The notes under the pieces are model-generated. The model did no database searches and was not told where the DNA came from. It saw nothing but the letters and a program-made list of their open reading frames with translations. Positions 7,438 to 17,046 of a stretch of 37,579 nucleotides of DNA are shown here, piece by piece. This DNA is from a bacterium (lineage in GTDB: Bacteria; 4484-113; JAFGCY01). The stretch is taken from the NCBI GenBank assembly GCA_016932385.1, contig JAFGCY010000110.1:1-37579 (forward strand), in the 5' to 3' direction. Made by a program: the position numbers and the translations under genes. Numbering within the stretch: the stretch's first letter is position 1; each line of letters starts with the position of its first letter.

Positions 7438-9264
7438 CTACACCTTGGTTGTGACCTGGATGTCTCCGAGCAGCATCTTGACCTCGGAGATGATCTGGTC
7501 ATCGGTAAATCCAAATTGGCTGATTGCATTCGAGGGGCACGCGGCGGCGCAGGTGCCGCAGCCGGTGCATTGCGCTTCCTTAACCACCGCGATTTCCTTT
7601 TCCTCGTCGCGGTAGATCGCATCGTACGGGCAAATCGTCAGGCAGGTTTGGCAGCCCGTGCACAGGTCTTCGTTGACCTTGGCAATGAACGGGTCCATCT
7701 CCAGGAAGCCCTGGGTGATCAGCGCGGCGGCCTTGGAGGCGGAGGCGGCGGCCATGCCAGTCGCCTCGGTAATATCCATTGGCCCCTGAACCGAACCGGC
7801 CAGGAACAGGCCGAAAGCGGCTAATTCGACGGGACGCAGCTTCGGGTGGACTTCCAGCAGGAAGCGATCCGCGCCGCGTGAGCAGCGATACAAGTCGATC
7901 AGCGAGCTCATATCGCGGGCTTGCAGGCCGTTGCCCAGCACGACCAGATCGACCGGTGTATCGACCTCGAGGCCTTCGGTCAGGCGGTCGGCGACACGGA
8001 CGATTAGCGGAGCCTTACCCTGCGGATCAGTCAGCACCTGGGCTGGCTTGTGCGGGTCATAGCGCAGGAAAACCACGCCCTTCTCGCTAGCTTCGGTGTA
8101 CATTTCCTCGTGGCCGCGGCCGTAGGTGCGAATATCCTCATGGAAGTCGTAGATTTCGATGCCGGGGAAGCGATCTTTCAGTTCCACGGCGGCGTGCATG
8201 ATCCCGCTGCAGCAATAGCGGCTGCAGTAATCGTTGATCTTGCCGTCCGCCTGCGGCTTATGCAAACCCGACCATTGGCGGCTGCCGACACAGTGGATGA
8301 AGGCGACGCGCTTGACCGGCTTGCCGTTGACTTCGACCTTGCCGCCGGTAGGTCCATCGGGATTCATCATCTTCTGCAGGTCCAACAACCCGATTACTTC
8401 GGGATACTGCTTGTATCCGTACTCACCGTCATGCGGCTCGTAGACATCGAGGCCGACGGCGATCAGGATCGCGCCTGATTTGATCTCGACTTCACGGGCC
8501 TCGGCGCCAGGCTGCCTAATGCTGATCTTCGTATTGAAATCGCCGACGACGCCGGAAGAGTCAACCAGCTCAGTGTTCCTGTAAACAGTAATCCTGGAAT
8601 TGTTTTCGACTTCATTGATCAAAGGCTGGATCAGGTCTTTCGCCCGCTCGTTAGTGGGGAAGACACGGTCGAGTTCCAGCATGCGTCCGCCCAACTTGTC
8701 GCTCTTCTCGACCAGCGCAACATCGATACCACGCTGGGCCAGGTCCAGTGCCGCTTTGAGCCCGGCTACGCCGCCGCCGATGACCATCGCCGCGGGATGA
8801 ATGGGAATCCGGCGCTTCTCCAACGGTTCCAGGTGGGCGATCCGGCCGACGGCGGCGCTGATCAGACGGATGGCCTTGAGTGTCGCCGCTTCCTTATCTT
8901 CTACCACCCAGGAGACCTGCTCGCGGATGTTGACGTGCTCGAACATGAACGGATTCAGTCCGGCCCGTGAAATCGCGCGGCGGAAGGTCAGTGCGTGTAA
9001 TGTCGGTGAGCAGGCCGCGACAATGACGCGGTCGATCTTGTGATCCTGGATCACCTTCTCCATGCGCACCTGACCCGGATCGGAGCAGAGGAACGTACGG
9101 GTGCTGGCGTCAACTACATATGGCAGCTTGCCGATGGTGGAAGCAACCCGCTGCACGTCGACGACGTCAGCAATGTTGCCGCCGCAGTGGCAGATGAACA
9201 CGCCGATTCGCGGTTCATGCGCGCCATTTCCCGCTGCGCCTTTCGCATTTCCATCATCACTCAT
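7438..9264 (-). CDS. hdrA: HdrA-family FAD iron-sulfur protein (608 aa), first gene of the operon
   Basis: A flavoprotein that could pair FAD with several Fe-S clusters, and in related enzymes splits electrons between two acceptors. The N-terminal domain has FICHCGGNI, FLCSDPGQ and AACSPTLH. The FAD fold is at residues 163-168 (GGGVAG). The HdrA-specific cysteines are C325 (HCVGSR) and C347/C351/C352 (YCSRYCC). Two C-terminal [4Fe-4S] motifs lie at 535-545 (CTGCQTCLTIC) and 566-576 (CTGCGTCAAAC). The LDCxxCxxTPxM motif seen in the 434-aa paralogue is replaced by a cysteine-free stretch (VFPTNERAKDLIQP). With the adjacent MvhD it adds up to the domain content of QmoB. GGGAG lies 6 nt before the ATG. 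No convincing promoter hexamers were found upstream. Confidence 0.93.
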   Translation of the reverse strand: MSDDGNAKGAAGNGAHEPRIGVFICHCGGNIADVVDVQRVASTIGKLPYVVDASTRTFLCSDPGQVRMEKVIQDHKIDRVIVAACSPTLHALTFRRAISRAGLNPFMFEHVNIREQVSWVVEDKEAATLKAIRLISAAVGRIAHLEPLEKRRIPIHPAAMVIGGGVAGLKAALDLAQRGIDVALVEKSDKLGGRMLELDRVFPTNERAKDLIQPLINEVENNSRITVYRNTELVDSSGVVGDFNTKISIRQPGAEAREVEIKSGAILIAVGLDVYEPHDGEYGYKQYPEVIGLLDLQKMMNPDGPTGGKVEVNGKPVKRVAFIHCVGSRQWSGLHKPQADGKINDYCSRYCCSGIMHAAVELKDRFPGIEIYDFHEDIRTYGRGHEEMYTEASEKGVVFLRYDPHKPAQVLTDPQGKAPLIVRVADRLTEGLEVDTPVDLVVLGNGLQARDMSSLIDLYRCSRGADRFLLEVHPKLRPVELAAFGLFLAGSVQGPMDITEATGMAAASASKAAALITQGFLEMDPFIAKVNEDLCTGCQTCLTICPYDAIYRDEEKEIAVVKEAQCTGCGTCAAACPSNAISQFGFTDDQIISEVKMLLGDIQVTTKV

Positions 9265-9859
9265 ACATTACTCCCGTTGGCCATCTGGCCGAATTCAAAA
9301 TGCTGGGCGGTTATTTATTGGTCCCAGCAAAATCGGGCTAAACAAGCGTAATCAGGTGCAATCGGAACTTGCAGAAACTTTGATGTGGGGAAAAATGTGA
9401 AAGCAAAAACCGCTGGAGAATTGCTCCGATCCCGATGTCGAGACTCGCTCAACATATTGCCTTCACAACCTCAACGGTGATTCTAATTACGATTGTGACC
9501 CACCACTATTCAGGCAAATCACAGCAACCGGGCTGTCGGCCCTTAATAAATGAGAAACGCCGGTAGTTCGGTACCAACGCCAAGTCTCCTGTTGAGGCGA
9601 CTTACTGGTAATCCTAACAGACTTTAACAGAAAACACAAGATGTCGGGATTAACCGGCATCAATATTGACCTTAGGCCAAGTTAGGGGTGGTGCGGCCCA
9701 AGGATAAAGCCTGTCCGAATTATGGCGTTACTTAACTGAGATTAGAGCTACAGGCGAGTACGTAGTGGGGCTGAATGTGATTTATTGAGATTGATTCTTG
9801 TTGTGAGCGCCGATTATCGTAAGACGTTTAATCGACCGGAATATCACGAATATTCTGAA
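9265..9859. other. 595-bp non-coding gap between hdrA and hypF
   Basis: This stretch is clearly more AT-rich than the genes on either side, and no open frame with a ribosome site was found on either strand. It must hold the promoter of the hydrogenase/Hdr operon near its left end and the 3' region of hypF at its right end. The only symmetric element I could see is CGATTA (9811-9816) and TAATCG (9829-9834), 12 nt apart, without a T-tract. No convincing -35/-10 pair, FNR-type site or sigma-54 site was recognised. Confidence 0.6.
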
Positions 9860-12238
9860 CTAAATTAATGATAATTTAACTTGTGCCACCTTCAGCATAC
9901 CGAGAGCCAGGCCGCCATCACCAGCCGGAATATCGCGCGGAGTGAGTAGGGCCCAGCCGGCTTGCTGGCAAGCTTCGCGCCACAGGCGACGCAACGTGGC
10001 GTTCTGCAGGCAGCCGCCGGTAGCCAGAATCCGACCGGTTCGGGCCGCGGCGGGGTGCCCGGCTACGGCTTGCATGAAGGCTTCCGCCACCCACTTATGG
10101 ACGATCCAGGCCCAGCGGCCGGGATCCACCCGGGCGGCGTCAGCCGCTAGGATCGCGCGTACCAAGGGGGCCCAATCGATGCTGTCGGCGTGGACCACCG
10201 GCGGGACCGACTGATCGGGTGGTTCGGGTGTCGTGCTGAGCAGGGCTTCCAATTCCATTGGAGCTTGACCTTCGTATGTTGTACGCAGGCAGATACCCAG
10301 CAGAGCGGCCAAGCCGTCCAACAGACGTCCCAGCGCGCTCGACGGGGCGGTTGCTGTTCGTGAACCGAGCATCCCACACACCAAAGACACAGCCGGCGCG
10401 TCAGGCCGCTCAGCTTCGGGATCGACGGCGGCCGAGATGCGGCCGGGAAAGAACATTTCGGCGTTGGCTGCCAGCGCGCCGTTGACCAGGCTGTCGCCGT
10501 AGGCATCCAGATACTCCGGTGCCGCTTCATTGATCAATGCCAGGGCGATGCGCCAGGGCTCGCGCACGGCCGCGTCACCGCCGGGCAGCAGGATCGGACG
10601 CAGGTGGGCGATGCGCTGGTAGTCTCGCGCGTCGCCACAGAAGACCTCGCCGCCCCAGAGCGTGCCGTCGGCGCCGTAACCCGTGCCGTCGGCCACAATC
10701 GCCAACTGCTCGCCGTCCAGGTTGTACTCGGCGATCAGCGCAGCCAGGTGGGCGTGGTGGTGCTGTACTTTGATCAGCGGCACGCCGTATTCCTCCGCCA
10801 GTTCGGCGGCCCAGCGGCCGGTGTGATAGCCCGGATGCATGTCGCAGGCTACCGCCTCAGGCGTAATGCCGAACAGCGCGCGATAGTGCTCCCAGGTCTC
10901 GCGGAAGAAGCTATAGGTGGCCAGGTGCTCGCCGTCGCCGAGGTGCGGGCTGAGGAACACGAAGTTGCGCCGGCTGGCGGCGAACGTTGTTTTCAGATCG
11001 CCGCCCAGGGCCAGCACGGACGGGCCGGCCTCGGGCAAGGCCAGCGGGTAGGGGGAAAAGCCGCGGCTGTGCCGAAAGACGGTATAACTGCCATCGGCAT
11101 CCGCACTGAGCACGCTGTCGTCGCAGCGCGCGTGGATCGGCCGGTTGTTTAAGAGCAGGCCGTCGACCAGCGATTCCAGGCCGGCGATGGCCCGTTCGTT
11201 GTCGGCGACGATCGGCTCGTCGCTCAGGTTGCCGCTGGTCATCACGAGTGGCACATCGGTCTCGCGCAGCAGCAGCTCATGCAGCGGCGTGTAAGGCAAC
11301 ATCAGCCCCAGGCGGTCAAGGCGCGGGGCAACGTATTTACTTATCAGCGTGCCGGCGGTTTCCGGCAGTAGCGGCAGCAACACCACCGGGCTGACCGTGG
11401 AGGCTAGCCAGTCCGCGGCGACGGCGTCGATCCGGCACAACTGGCGTGCCGCGGCCAGGTCGGGCACCATCACCGCCAGCGGCTTGAAGAAGCTGCGGCG
11501 CTTGCGGCGGCGCAGGGTCAGCACCGGTTCGTCGCGGTCGGCCCGGCAGGCCAGGTGGAAACCGCCAAGGCCTTTGATCGCCAGCACTTCACCCTCGCGC
11601 AACCGGCGGGCGGCCTCGGTTAGGGCATCACCCGGCAGCTGCTGGCCGCTGGCGTCGACGAACCACAGCCGCGGACCGCAGGCGGCACAGGCGACGGGTT
11701 GCGCGTGGTAGCGCCGGTCGGCGACGTCTTCGTATTCGCGACGGCAGTCGGCGCAGAGCGGGAAGCCGGCCATCGTCGTTAGCGGCCGGTCGTAGGGCAG
11801 GGCGCGCACGATCGTGTAGCGCGGCCCGCAATTCGTGCAATTAATAAATGGGTAACCGTGGCGTCGATCCGCTGGATCGAGCAGTTCGCGCCGGCAGTCC
11901 GCGCAGAGCGCAACGTCCGGGCAGAGCAACGTCAACTCACCTTCCTCGCGATGGGAGGGCTTGATCGCGAAGCCCTCGAAGCCCGCGATAGGCAGGTAGC
12001 GCACGCGGCTGACCAGCACGCGGGACAACGCCGGGCTGTCCTCGCGCACGCGGCGAATGTAGTCCTCGATCACCGGCTGCGGCCCCTCCAGTTCCATCAG
12101 CACGCCGGCGGAGCTGTTGAGCACCCAGCCGGGCAACCCGAGTTCCTCGGCCAGCTTGTGCAGGAATGGCCGGAAGCCGACGCCCTGGACAATGCCCTCG
12201 AACTCGATCCTGCCGCGTACGATGTTTTGCTCGGCCAT
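9860..12238 (-). CDS. hypF: Carbamoyltransferase HypF, [NiFe] hydrogenase maturation
   Basis: HypF makes carbamoyl-adenylate from carbamoyl phosphate and ATP and transfers the carbamoyl group to HypE for cyanide synthesis. The N-terminal acylphosphatase domain has FEGIVQGVGFRPFLHKLA. Paired zinc-finger motifs follow (CADCRREL, CTNCGPRY, CADCRREY, CAACGPRL). A YrdC-like domain has KGLGGFHLACRA, and a Kae1-like C-terminal domain has VQHHHAHLAALIAEY, GTGYGADGTLWGGE and LATGGCLQN. The 792 aa cover the full family length. It reads towards the hydrogenase operon but is separated from it by 595 bp, so it is likely its own unit. No obvious Shine-Dalgarno precedes the ATG. Confidence 0.96.
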   Translation of the reverse strand: MAEQNIVRGRIEFEGIVQGVGFRPFLHKLAEELGLPGWVLNSSAGVLMELEGPQPVIEDYIRRVREDSPALSRVLVSRVRYLPIAGFEGFAIKPSHREEGELTLLCPDVALCADCRRELLDPADRRHGYPFINCTNCGPRYTIVRALPYDRPLTTMAGFPLCADCRREYEDVADRRYHAQPVACAACGPRLWFVDASGQQLPGDALTEAARRLREGEVLAIKGLGGFHLACRADRDEPVLTLRRRKRRSFFKPLAVMVPDLAAARQLCRIDAVAADWLASTVSPVVLLPLLPETAGTLISKYVAPRLDRLGLMLPYTPLHELLLRETDVPLVMTSGNLSDEPIVADNERAIAGLESLVDGLLLNNRPIHARCDDSVLSADADGSYTVFRHSRGFSPYPLALPEAGPSVLALGGDLKTTFAASRRNFVFLSPHLGDGEHLATYSFFRETWEHYRALFGITPEAVACDMHPGYHTGRWAAELAEEYGVPLIKVQHHHAHLAALIAEYNLDGEQLAIVADGTGYGADGTLWGGEVFCGDARDYQRIAHLRPILLPGGDAAVREPWRIALALINEAAPEYLDAYGDSLVNGALAANAEMFFPGRISAAVDPEAERPDAPAVSLVCGMLGSRTATAPSSALGRLLDGLAALLGICLRTTYEGQAPMELEALLSTTPEPPDQSVPPVVHADSIDWAPLVRAILAADAARVDPGRWAWIVHKWVAEAFMQAVAGHPAAARTGRILATGGCLQNATLRRLWREACQQAGWALLTPRDIPAGDGGLALGMLKVAQVKLSLI

Positions 12239-12424
12239 AGTGCTGTTACCGGATGCCGGTAGCAGATTACCCTATCACGCGCTAACGGGTAATAGTGCGC
12301 GTCAGTTGCTTCTTGGGAATTGACCGCGATTTGGGCGGAGAAACGCTGTTCCTGATTCTAGAATAAGTGATAAAAACGCTCTAGCAGTACCCTGACCCAT
12401 CGCCAAGTTAACGTTGGCAATCAG

Positions 12425-14866
12425 CTAGTGGAGCGGTTGGGAAACCTGCTTGATCCAGATATCGGCGTTACCGGCTCCTGTATCCTCAACTCCGCTTGGT
12501 CTATAAGCGTATCCGCTAATTGGAATCAGTTTTCCCCGAAGCTCGTTCGAGTACGTACCGGCTGATGTGTTTGGTGTTCCATTCAGGTTCACGGGGCGCT
12601 GTGGATCAGGTAGCGGCATCCACTCACCAGCAGCATAAAGCTCCGATCCCACAGCAACGGTTGCGCCAGTGCTATTCCGGGCTACGTCTTTCAGGTTAAT
12701 ATCGCAACCATTGAAGCCAAACAGCTGCGTTTGGATGTATTCACCTGACGAATCGTAGAGTGCTTCATATAAAAACCACCCTTCATAAAACTCGCTTATG
12801 TAACGAATTCCATATAGTGTGCAACTGCCATTGCTGTCTACGAACAACCGGTTGATGTCGCAGTTGAAGCGACCGTAGACACCGTCTTGTCGGAGAATCT
12901 GGCCGCCGGGGCTGAATTGAATCATTACCGCATAATCCGAGCCATTGGCGATTGTCTCGTCAAAACTATCACCCGATACCAGAACGTCACCATCCGGGCG
13001 AATCGCTATGTCGTAGAAGTTCTCGGTCCTGACACAATCCCAAACGGTGGACCAGGAGTATTCCCCGCTTTCATTGAACTTGAGCAACAGCGCGTCACTT
13101 GGCGCGTCGTCGTTTTCGCGCGTGCATCCTGCTACATACAGATTATTAGCGTTATCGACAGTGCCATTCAAGTAAGTGCTAGAGCTTCCGTCACCATCAA
13201 GGCTCCAGATATTTGTGGCCAGCAATTCCCCGGCGAGATTCGTTTTAACGGCGCAAGCGTTTAACTCGCCTGACCCATATGACTGCGTATCACCTATGAG
13301 GTAGATGTTGTCATCGTTGTCTATTGCAATTGCCCGAGGATAATCATCAGCCGGGCCCTCCCAAATCCACTGATGTGCAATGCTGCCTTCCGAGTCGAAG
13401 ACGACCAAGCCCATGTCGCATCCAGAGTGTTCCCCCAAGCCGTATATTGGGCCGCTGACGCACACCTTTCCGGTGCTGGTAAGTGCAATATCGGTGGCAT
13501 AACCATAGCCAGTGGCAAACTTGCCCCACCCCTTACTCCAGACGAGATTGCCGTTGTTGTTGTATTTCATCGCTAGAAACACGGGAAACTCGTCGAAATA
13601 GGAAGAAGTGGTATGACAAGAGACGTATACATTGCCGTCGCTGTCGACCGCCACGCCGGTGCCGTATTCTTCCCACTCCAAACCCCAAGTGTGAGTCCAG
13701 CCGTCCATGCGAATTACATGATTGGTCCGGTCATAGCTGCCTTCATCATCAAGCACGCCCATACCGGTTAAGTGGGATACAGCATAGTCATATACATGAG
13801 TGACGTATGGCTGATCCGTGGTTAAATCATAAGTGCCATCGTTATCCCAGTCCCATTGGTAAGCCGTAATCAGATCCGTCGCGTCGTTATCGTGGCTGGC
13901 ACTAGCATCAAAATGAACTACAAAACAACCGTCATCAAGTTCCAAATCAAAAGTGAACTCGGCCACCGGTGAGTGACCTATATAACCAATATCAGTGTTA
14001 CTCGGTTCGCTGTCGAGCATGCCACTTGCTTTGGCCACAACGTAGTACTCGTAAACCCGCATACTCTCCGCCGTGTTATCCAGCCAATACATGCCATTAG
14101 TCGTTTCCGCGATTGGTTCAGCTTGATCGTCTCGGTAGATATCGTAAGATTCAGCCTCGGTGTACCGGTTCCACGTAAGCTTGATACTGTCAGTAAAAGT
14201 GCCGTCGCTGGCCTGGAAATTTTCCGGTGCTGCCAGCTTATCCGAAGCTATCATTAATTCCAGGTTGATTAGCTTGAAGTCACAATCGTCGTAGGCGATC
14301 ACGGCGACAAATAAATCGCCGTTGTCGTTGAAGCTGGCGTAATCACCGTAGGCCTCAATCGTTTCGTAACCCTCCGGAACCGGCATAAACTGGTAGTCCC
14401 AGTTACCCGTTTCGTAGTTCGAAAACGCCATGTAGAACTGGGGAGCAACGGGATTCACCGTAAAGGTCAGAGCCTTGGGTTGGTCATTGGGATACGGTTG
14501 CTCAAAGTGGTAGATCGCCCAGCTCATCCCGTCGGGCGGCGCGGTCATCAACAGCGCCGGCGGATCGGTTTCCAGTCCTTCGCTTTTGGCATAGTAATCC
14601 ACGCCGTCGAGATCGAGGTAGATGGTCCTCGAACCGCTGCGTACGGTTTGCGGCGAAACAAGCTCCTCGGCTGCAAATGGAAATGGCGGCAGGTCGTTTC
14701 CCAAGACGTTTTCAGCAATGGATTCACCTGGTTGAGCTGTTTTGTCTATCGAAAAAAGGCTCGGCGCATTCGTGGAACTGTGGCAGGAACTTACCTGGGT
14801 GAACACGATCAACACGAATATCGGTGCGATCCACCGCGCCAATCGGCATTTACCTTTGAACCACAT
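12425..14866 (-). CDS. Large predicted lipoprotein with Fn3-, PKD- and propeller-like regions
   Basis: An 813-aa surface protein with no assigned function. Residues 1-28 form a signal peptide ending in a lipobox-like VSSC, so lipidation at C28 is likely. Residues of about 213-295 look like a fibronectin type III domain (LAAPENFQASDGTFTDSIKL). Residues of about 300-375 look like a PKD domain (DASASHDND, then YQWDWDNDGTYDLT). The rest carries repeated motifs of the type GVAVDSDGNVYVSC, AIAIDNDDNIYLIG and DIAIRPDGDVLVSG, as in SBBP/NHL-like beta-propellers. GGGGAG lies upstream of the ATG. Base composition is clearly lower in GC than its neighbours, which suggests recent acquisition or different selection. 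It stands alone between hypF and hyuA. Confidence 0.85.
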   Translation of the reverse strand: MWFKGKCRLARWIAPIFVLIVFTQVSSCHSSTNAPSLFSIDKTAQPGESIAENVLGNDLPPFPFAAEELVSPQTVRSGSRTIYLDLDGVDYYAKSEGLETDPPALLMTAPPDGMSWAIYHFEQPYPNDQPKALTFTVNPVAPQFYMAFSNYETGNWDYQFMPVPEGYETIEAYGDYASFNDNGDLFVAVIAYDDCDFKLINLELMIASDKLAAPENFQASDGTFTDSIKLTWNRYTEAESYDIYRDDQAEPIAETTNGMYWLDNTAESMRVYEYYVVAKASGMLDSEPSNTDIGYIGHSPVAEFTFDLELDDGCFVVHFDASASHDNDATDLITAYQWDWDNDGTYDLTTDQPYVTHVYDYAVSHLTGMGVLDDEGSYDRTNHVIRMDGWTHTWGLEWEEYGTGVAVDSDGNVYVSCHTTSSYFDEFPVFLAMKYNNNGNLVWSKGWGKFATGYGYATDIALTSTGKVCVSGPIYGLGEHSGCDMGLVVFDSEGSIAHQWIWEGPADDYPRAIAIDNDDNIYLIGDTQSYGSGELNACAVKTNLAGELLATNIWSLDGDGSSSTYLNGTVDNANNLYVAGCTRENDDAPSDALLLKFNESGEYSWSTVWDCVRTENFYDIAIRPDGDVLVSGDSFDETIANGSDYAVMIQFSPGGQILRQDGVYGRFNCDINRLFVDSNGSCTLYGIRYISEFYEGWFLYEALYDSSGEYIQTQLFGFNGCDINLKDVARNSTGATVAVGSELYAAGEWMPLPDPQRPVNLNGTPNTSAGTYSNELRGKLIPISGYAYRPSGVEDTGAGNADIWIKQVSQPLH

Positions 14867-14979
14867 CTCTAAATTCTCCCCTACGCAACAAATGAGTATC
14901 AGGTATTCATATAAGGCTACCAGTATTTATGACGTTTTGCCGCAGGTTTGGTTACCAGCTTGTGCAACAATGATCGCTC

Positions 14980-17046
14980 ATGCAGACTGGCGCAATCCGC
15001 ATCGGCGTGGACACCGGCGGCACCTTCACGGACCTCGTGTTGGATGCGGGGCCGGGGCGCGGTCTGCTGACGCACAAGCTGCTTTCCACCCCCGCTGATC
15101 CCGGCCGGGCGGTATTGATCGGCATCGCTGCGATTTTGGAAAAGCTAAGGGGATTGGGTGGGCGCACGGATGCCACGCCGGATGTGATCCACGGTTCGAC
15201 GGTGGCGACGAACGCGCTTCTCGAGGGCAAGGTAGCCCGGGCGGCGTTCGTGACCACGGCGGGTTTCGAGGACGTGCCCTGGATCGGGCGGCAGAACCGG
15301 CCGCGGCTGTACGAACTGGAACCGCAGAAGCCCCAGCCGCCGCTCGGTCGTGACTTGGCTGTGGGTGTGCCGGAACGCCTGCGGTACGACGGCGTTGTAT
15401 TAGAGCCACTGCAACCAGCAGCCCTCGTTGCGTTGGTTCATCGCTTACGCGGGCTTGATGTGGACAGCATTGCTGTCTGTTTGTTGCACAGTTATGCCAA
15501 TCCACGGCATGAGCAGCTGATCGCCGAGCGGCTGGCAGCCGACCTGCCGGAGTTGCACATGACGCTGAGCAGTGTGCTGCTGCCGGAGTTCCGCGAGTAC
15601 GAGCGTGCTTCGACCTGCCTGGTCAACGCGGCGGTGGCGCCGGTGATGGGCCGCTACATCGGACGGCTGGCCGACGAGCTGGGACGCGACCGGCTGCGCG
15701 TGATGGCTTCGGCGGGAGGCAGCCTGCCACCGGACGTCGTCGCGCGCGAACCCGTGCACACGATTGTCAGTGGTCCCGCCGGCGGTGTGGTCGGCGCGGC
15801 GACCGTTGCCAGGGTTACCGGAGTGGAACGCTTCGTAACACTGGACATGGGCGGTACGAGCACGGATGTCTCGCTGTATCACGGCGGCCTGACCTATACG
15901 ACGGAGGGCGAAATCGCCGGCCTGCCGGTCAAGCTGCCGATGCTCGATATTCATACCGTGGGCGCGGGTGGCGGCTCGATTGCCTGGATCGATGCCGGCG
16001 GAGCGCTGCACGTCGGTCCGGAGTCCACCGGTGCCGAGCCGGGACCGGCTTGCTACGGGCGCCAGCAGCCGCCGTACCGAGCGACGGTCACCGATGCGCA
16101 TGTCGTCCTGGGCCATCTGCCTGGAGCTACGCCGCTGGGCGGCGGATTGGTGCTCGACGGTGAGCGGGCGCGAGCGGCCGTTGGTGAGTTGGCGCGGGAA
16201 GCGGGATTAACGCTGCTCGATGCCGCGGCCGGCATTCTGCGCGTGGCGGAAGTCACAATGGCGCGCGCGGTACAGCGAATCAGCGTCGAGCGCGGTTTCG
16301 ACCTGCGTGAGCTGGCGCTGATGCCCTTCGGCGGGGCCGGCGGGCTGCACGCCGCGCGGTTGGCGGAGCAGCTGGGTATGCCGCGCGTGGTGGTCCCGCG
16401 CGATCCGGGGCTGCTCAGCGCGATCGGTATGCTGGCGGCCACGCCGCTTTATAACTTCTCGCAGGCCGTGATGCGGCGGATCGGCGCGGTGGATGGACCG
16501 GCCCTTGCCAATGAGCCGTCGGTGCAGGCAGCGCTGGCGGCTGTGGTAGAGAAAGCCCGGCATGCGCTGGATGCGGAAGGGATCCCACGAGATCGACAAA
16601 TCATCGAATCCAGCCTGGACCTGCGTTACACGGGCCAGTCCTACGAGATCACCGTACCGGTGGTGGCCGACCCCGCGGCGGAGTTCGCGCAGCGGCACGA
16701 ACGCCTTTACGGGTATCGAAGTCCCGAGCGCGAGCTGATGGTAGTCGCCGCCCGCGCGCGCGCGCGCGCCGTCCCGCCGGAGCTGCCGCCGCTCGAGATA
16801 CCTCAGCGGGGCGGGCCGCTGCCGGCTGGGCTGTGCCAGCGAATCGAGCTGCGGGATCAATCCGGCGCCTACGCGGGAGTTAGCGTGGCGCGTGATGACC
16901 TGCTGGCGGGAGACTGCATCGTTGGTCCGGCGGTGATTCGGGAGTATTCCGCGACGACGCTGGTGCCGGCTGGCTGGTATGGAAGCTTGACCACGGCCGG
17001 GCACATCATGCTGGATCGCCTGACAGCGGGGTGCGGCGATGAGTAA
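14980..17046 (+). CDS. hyuA: Hydantoinase/oxoprolinase family protein, HyuA subunit
   Basis: The ATP-binding subunit of an N-methylhydantoinase / 5-oxoprolinase / acetone-carboxylase-type enzyme, which couples ATP hydrolysis to opening or carboxylating a substrate. The motifs RIGVDTGGTFTDLVLD, GSTVATNALLEGK, GPAGGVVGAATVA and DMGGTSTDVSLY show the actin-like ATPase fold of this family, and FGGAGGLHA marks the C-terminal half. The 688-aa length is usual. The start at 14980 places the first beta strand right after the initiator; no good ribosome site is visible. The stop overlaps the hyuB start by 8 bases. The substrate cannot be read from the sequence. Confidence 0.92.
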   Translation: MQTGAIRIGVDTGGTFTDLVLDAGPGRGLLTHKLLSTPADPGRAVLIGIAAILEKLRGLGGRTDATPDVIHGSTVATNALLEGKVARAAFVTTAGFEDVPWIGRQNRPRLYELEPQKPQPPLGRDLAVGVPERLRYDGVVLEPLQPAALVALVHRLRGLDVDSIAVCLLHSYANPRHEQLIAERLAADLPELHMTLSSVLLPEFREYERASTCLVNAAVAPVMGRYIGRLADELGRDRLRVMASAGGSLPPDVVAREPVHTIVSGPAGGVVGAATVARVTGVERFVTLDMGGTSTDVSLYHGGLTYTTEGEIAGLPVKLPMLDIHTVGAGGGSIAWIDAGGALHVGPESTGAEPGPACYGRQQPPYRATVTDAHVVLGHLPGATPLGGGLVLDGERARAAVGELAREAGLTLLDAAAGILRVAEVTMARAVQRISVERGFDLRELALMPFGGAGGLHAARLAEQLGMPRVVVPRDPGLLSAIGMLAATPLYNFSQAVMRRIGAVDGPALANEPSVQAALAAVVEKARHALDAEGIPRDRQIIESSLDLRYTGQSYEITVPVVADPAAEFAQRHERLYGYRSPERELMVVAARARARAVPPELPPLEIPQRGGPLPAGLCQRIELRDQSGAYAGVSVARDDLLAGDCIVGPAVIREYSATTLVPAGWYGSLTTAGHIMLDRLTAGCGDE

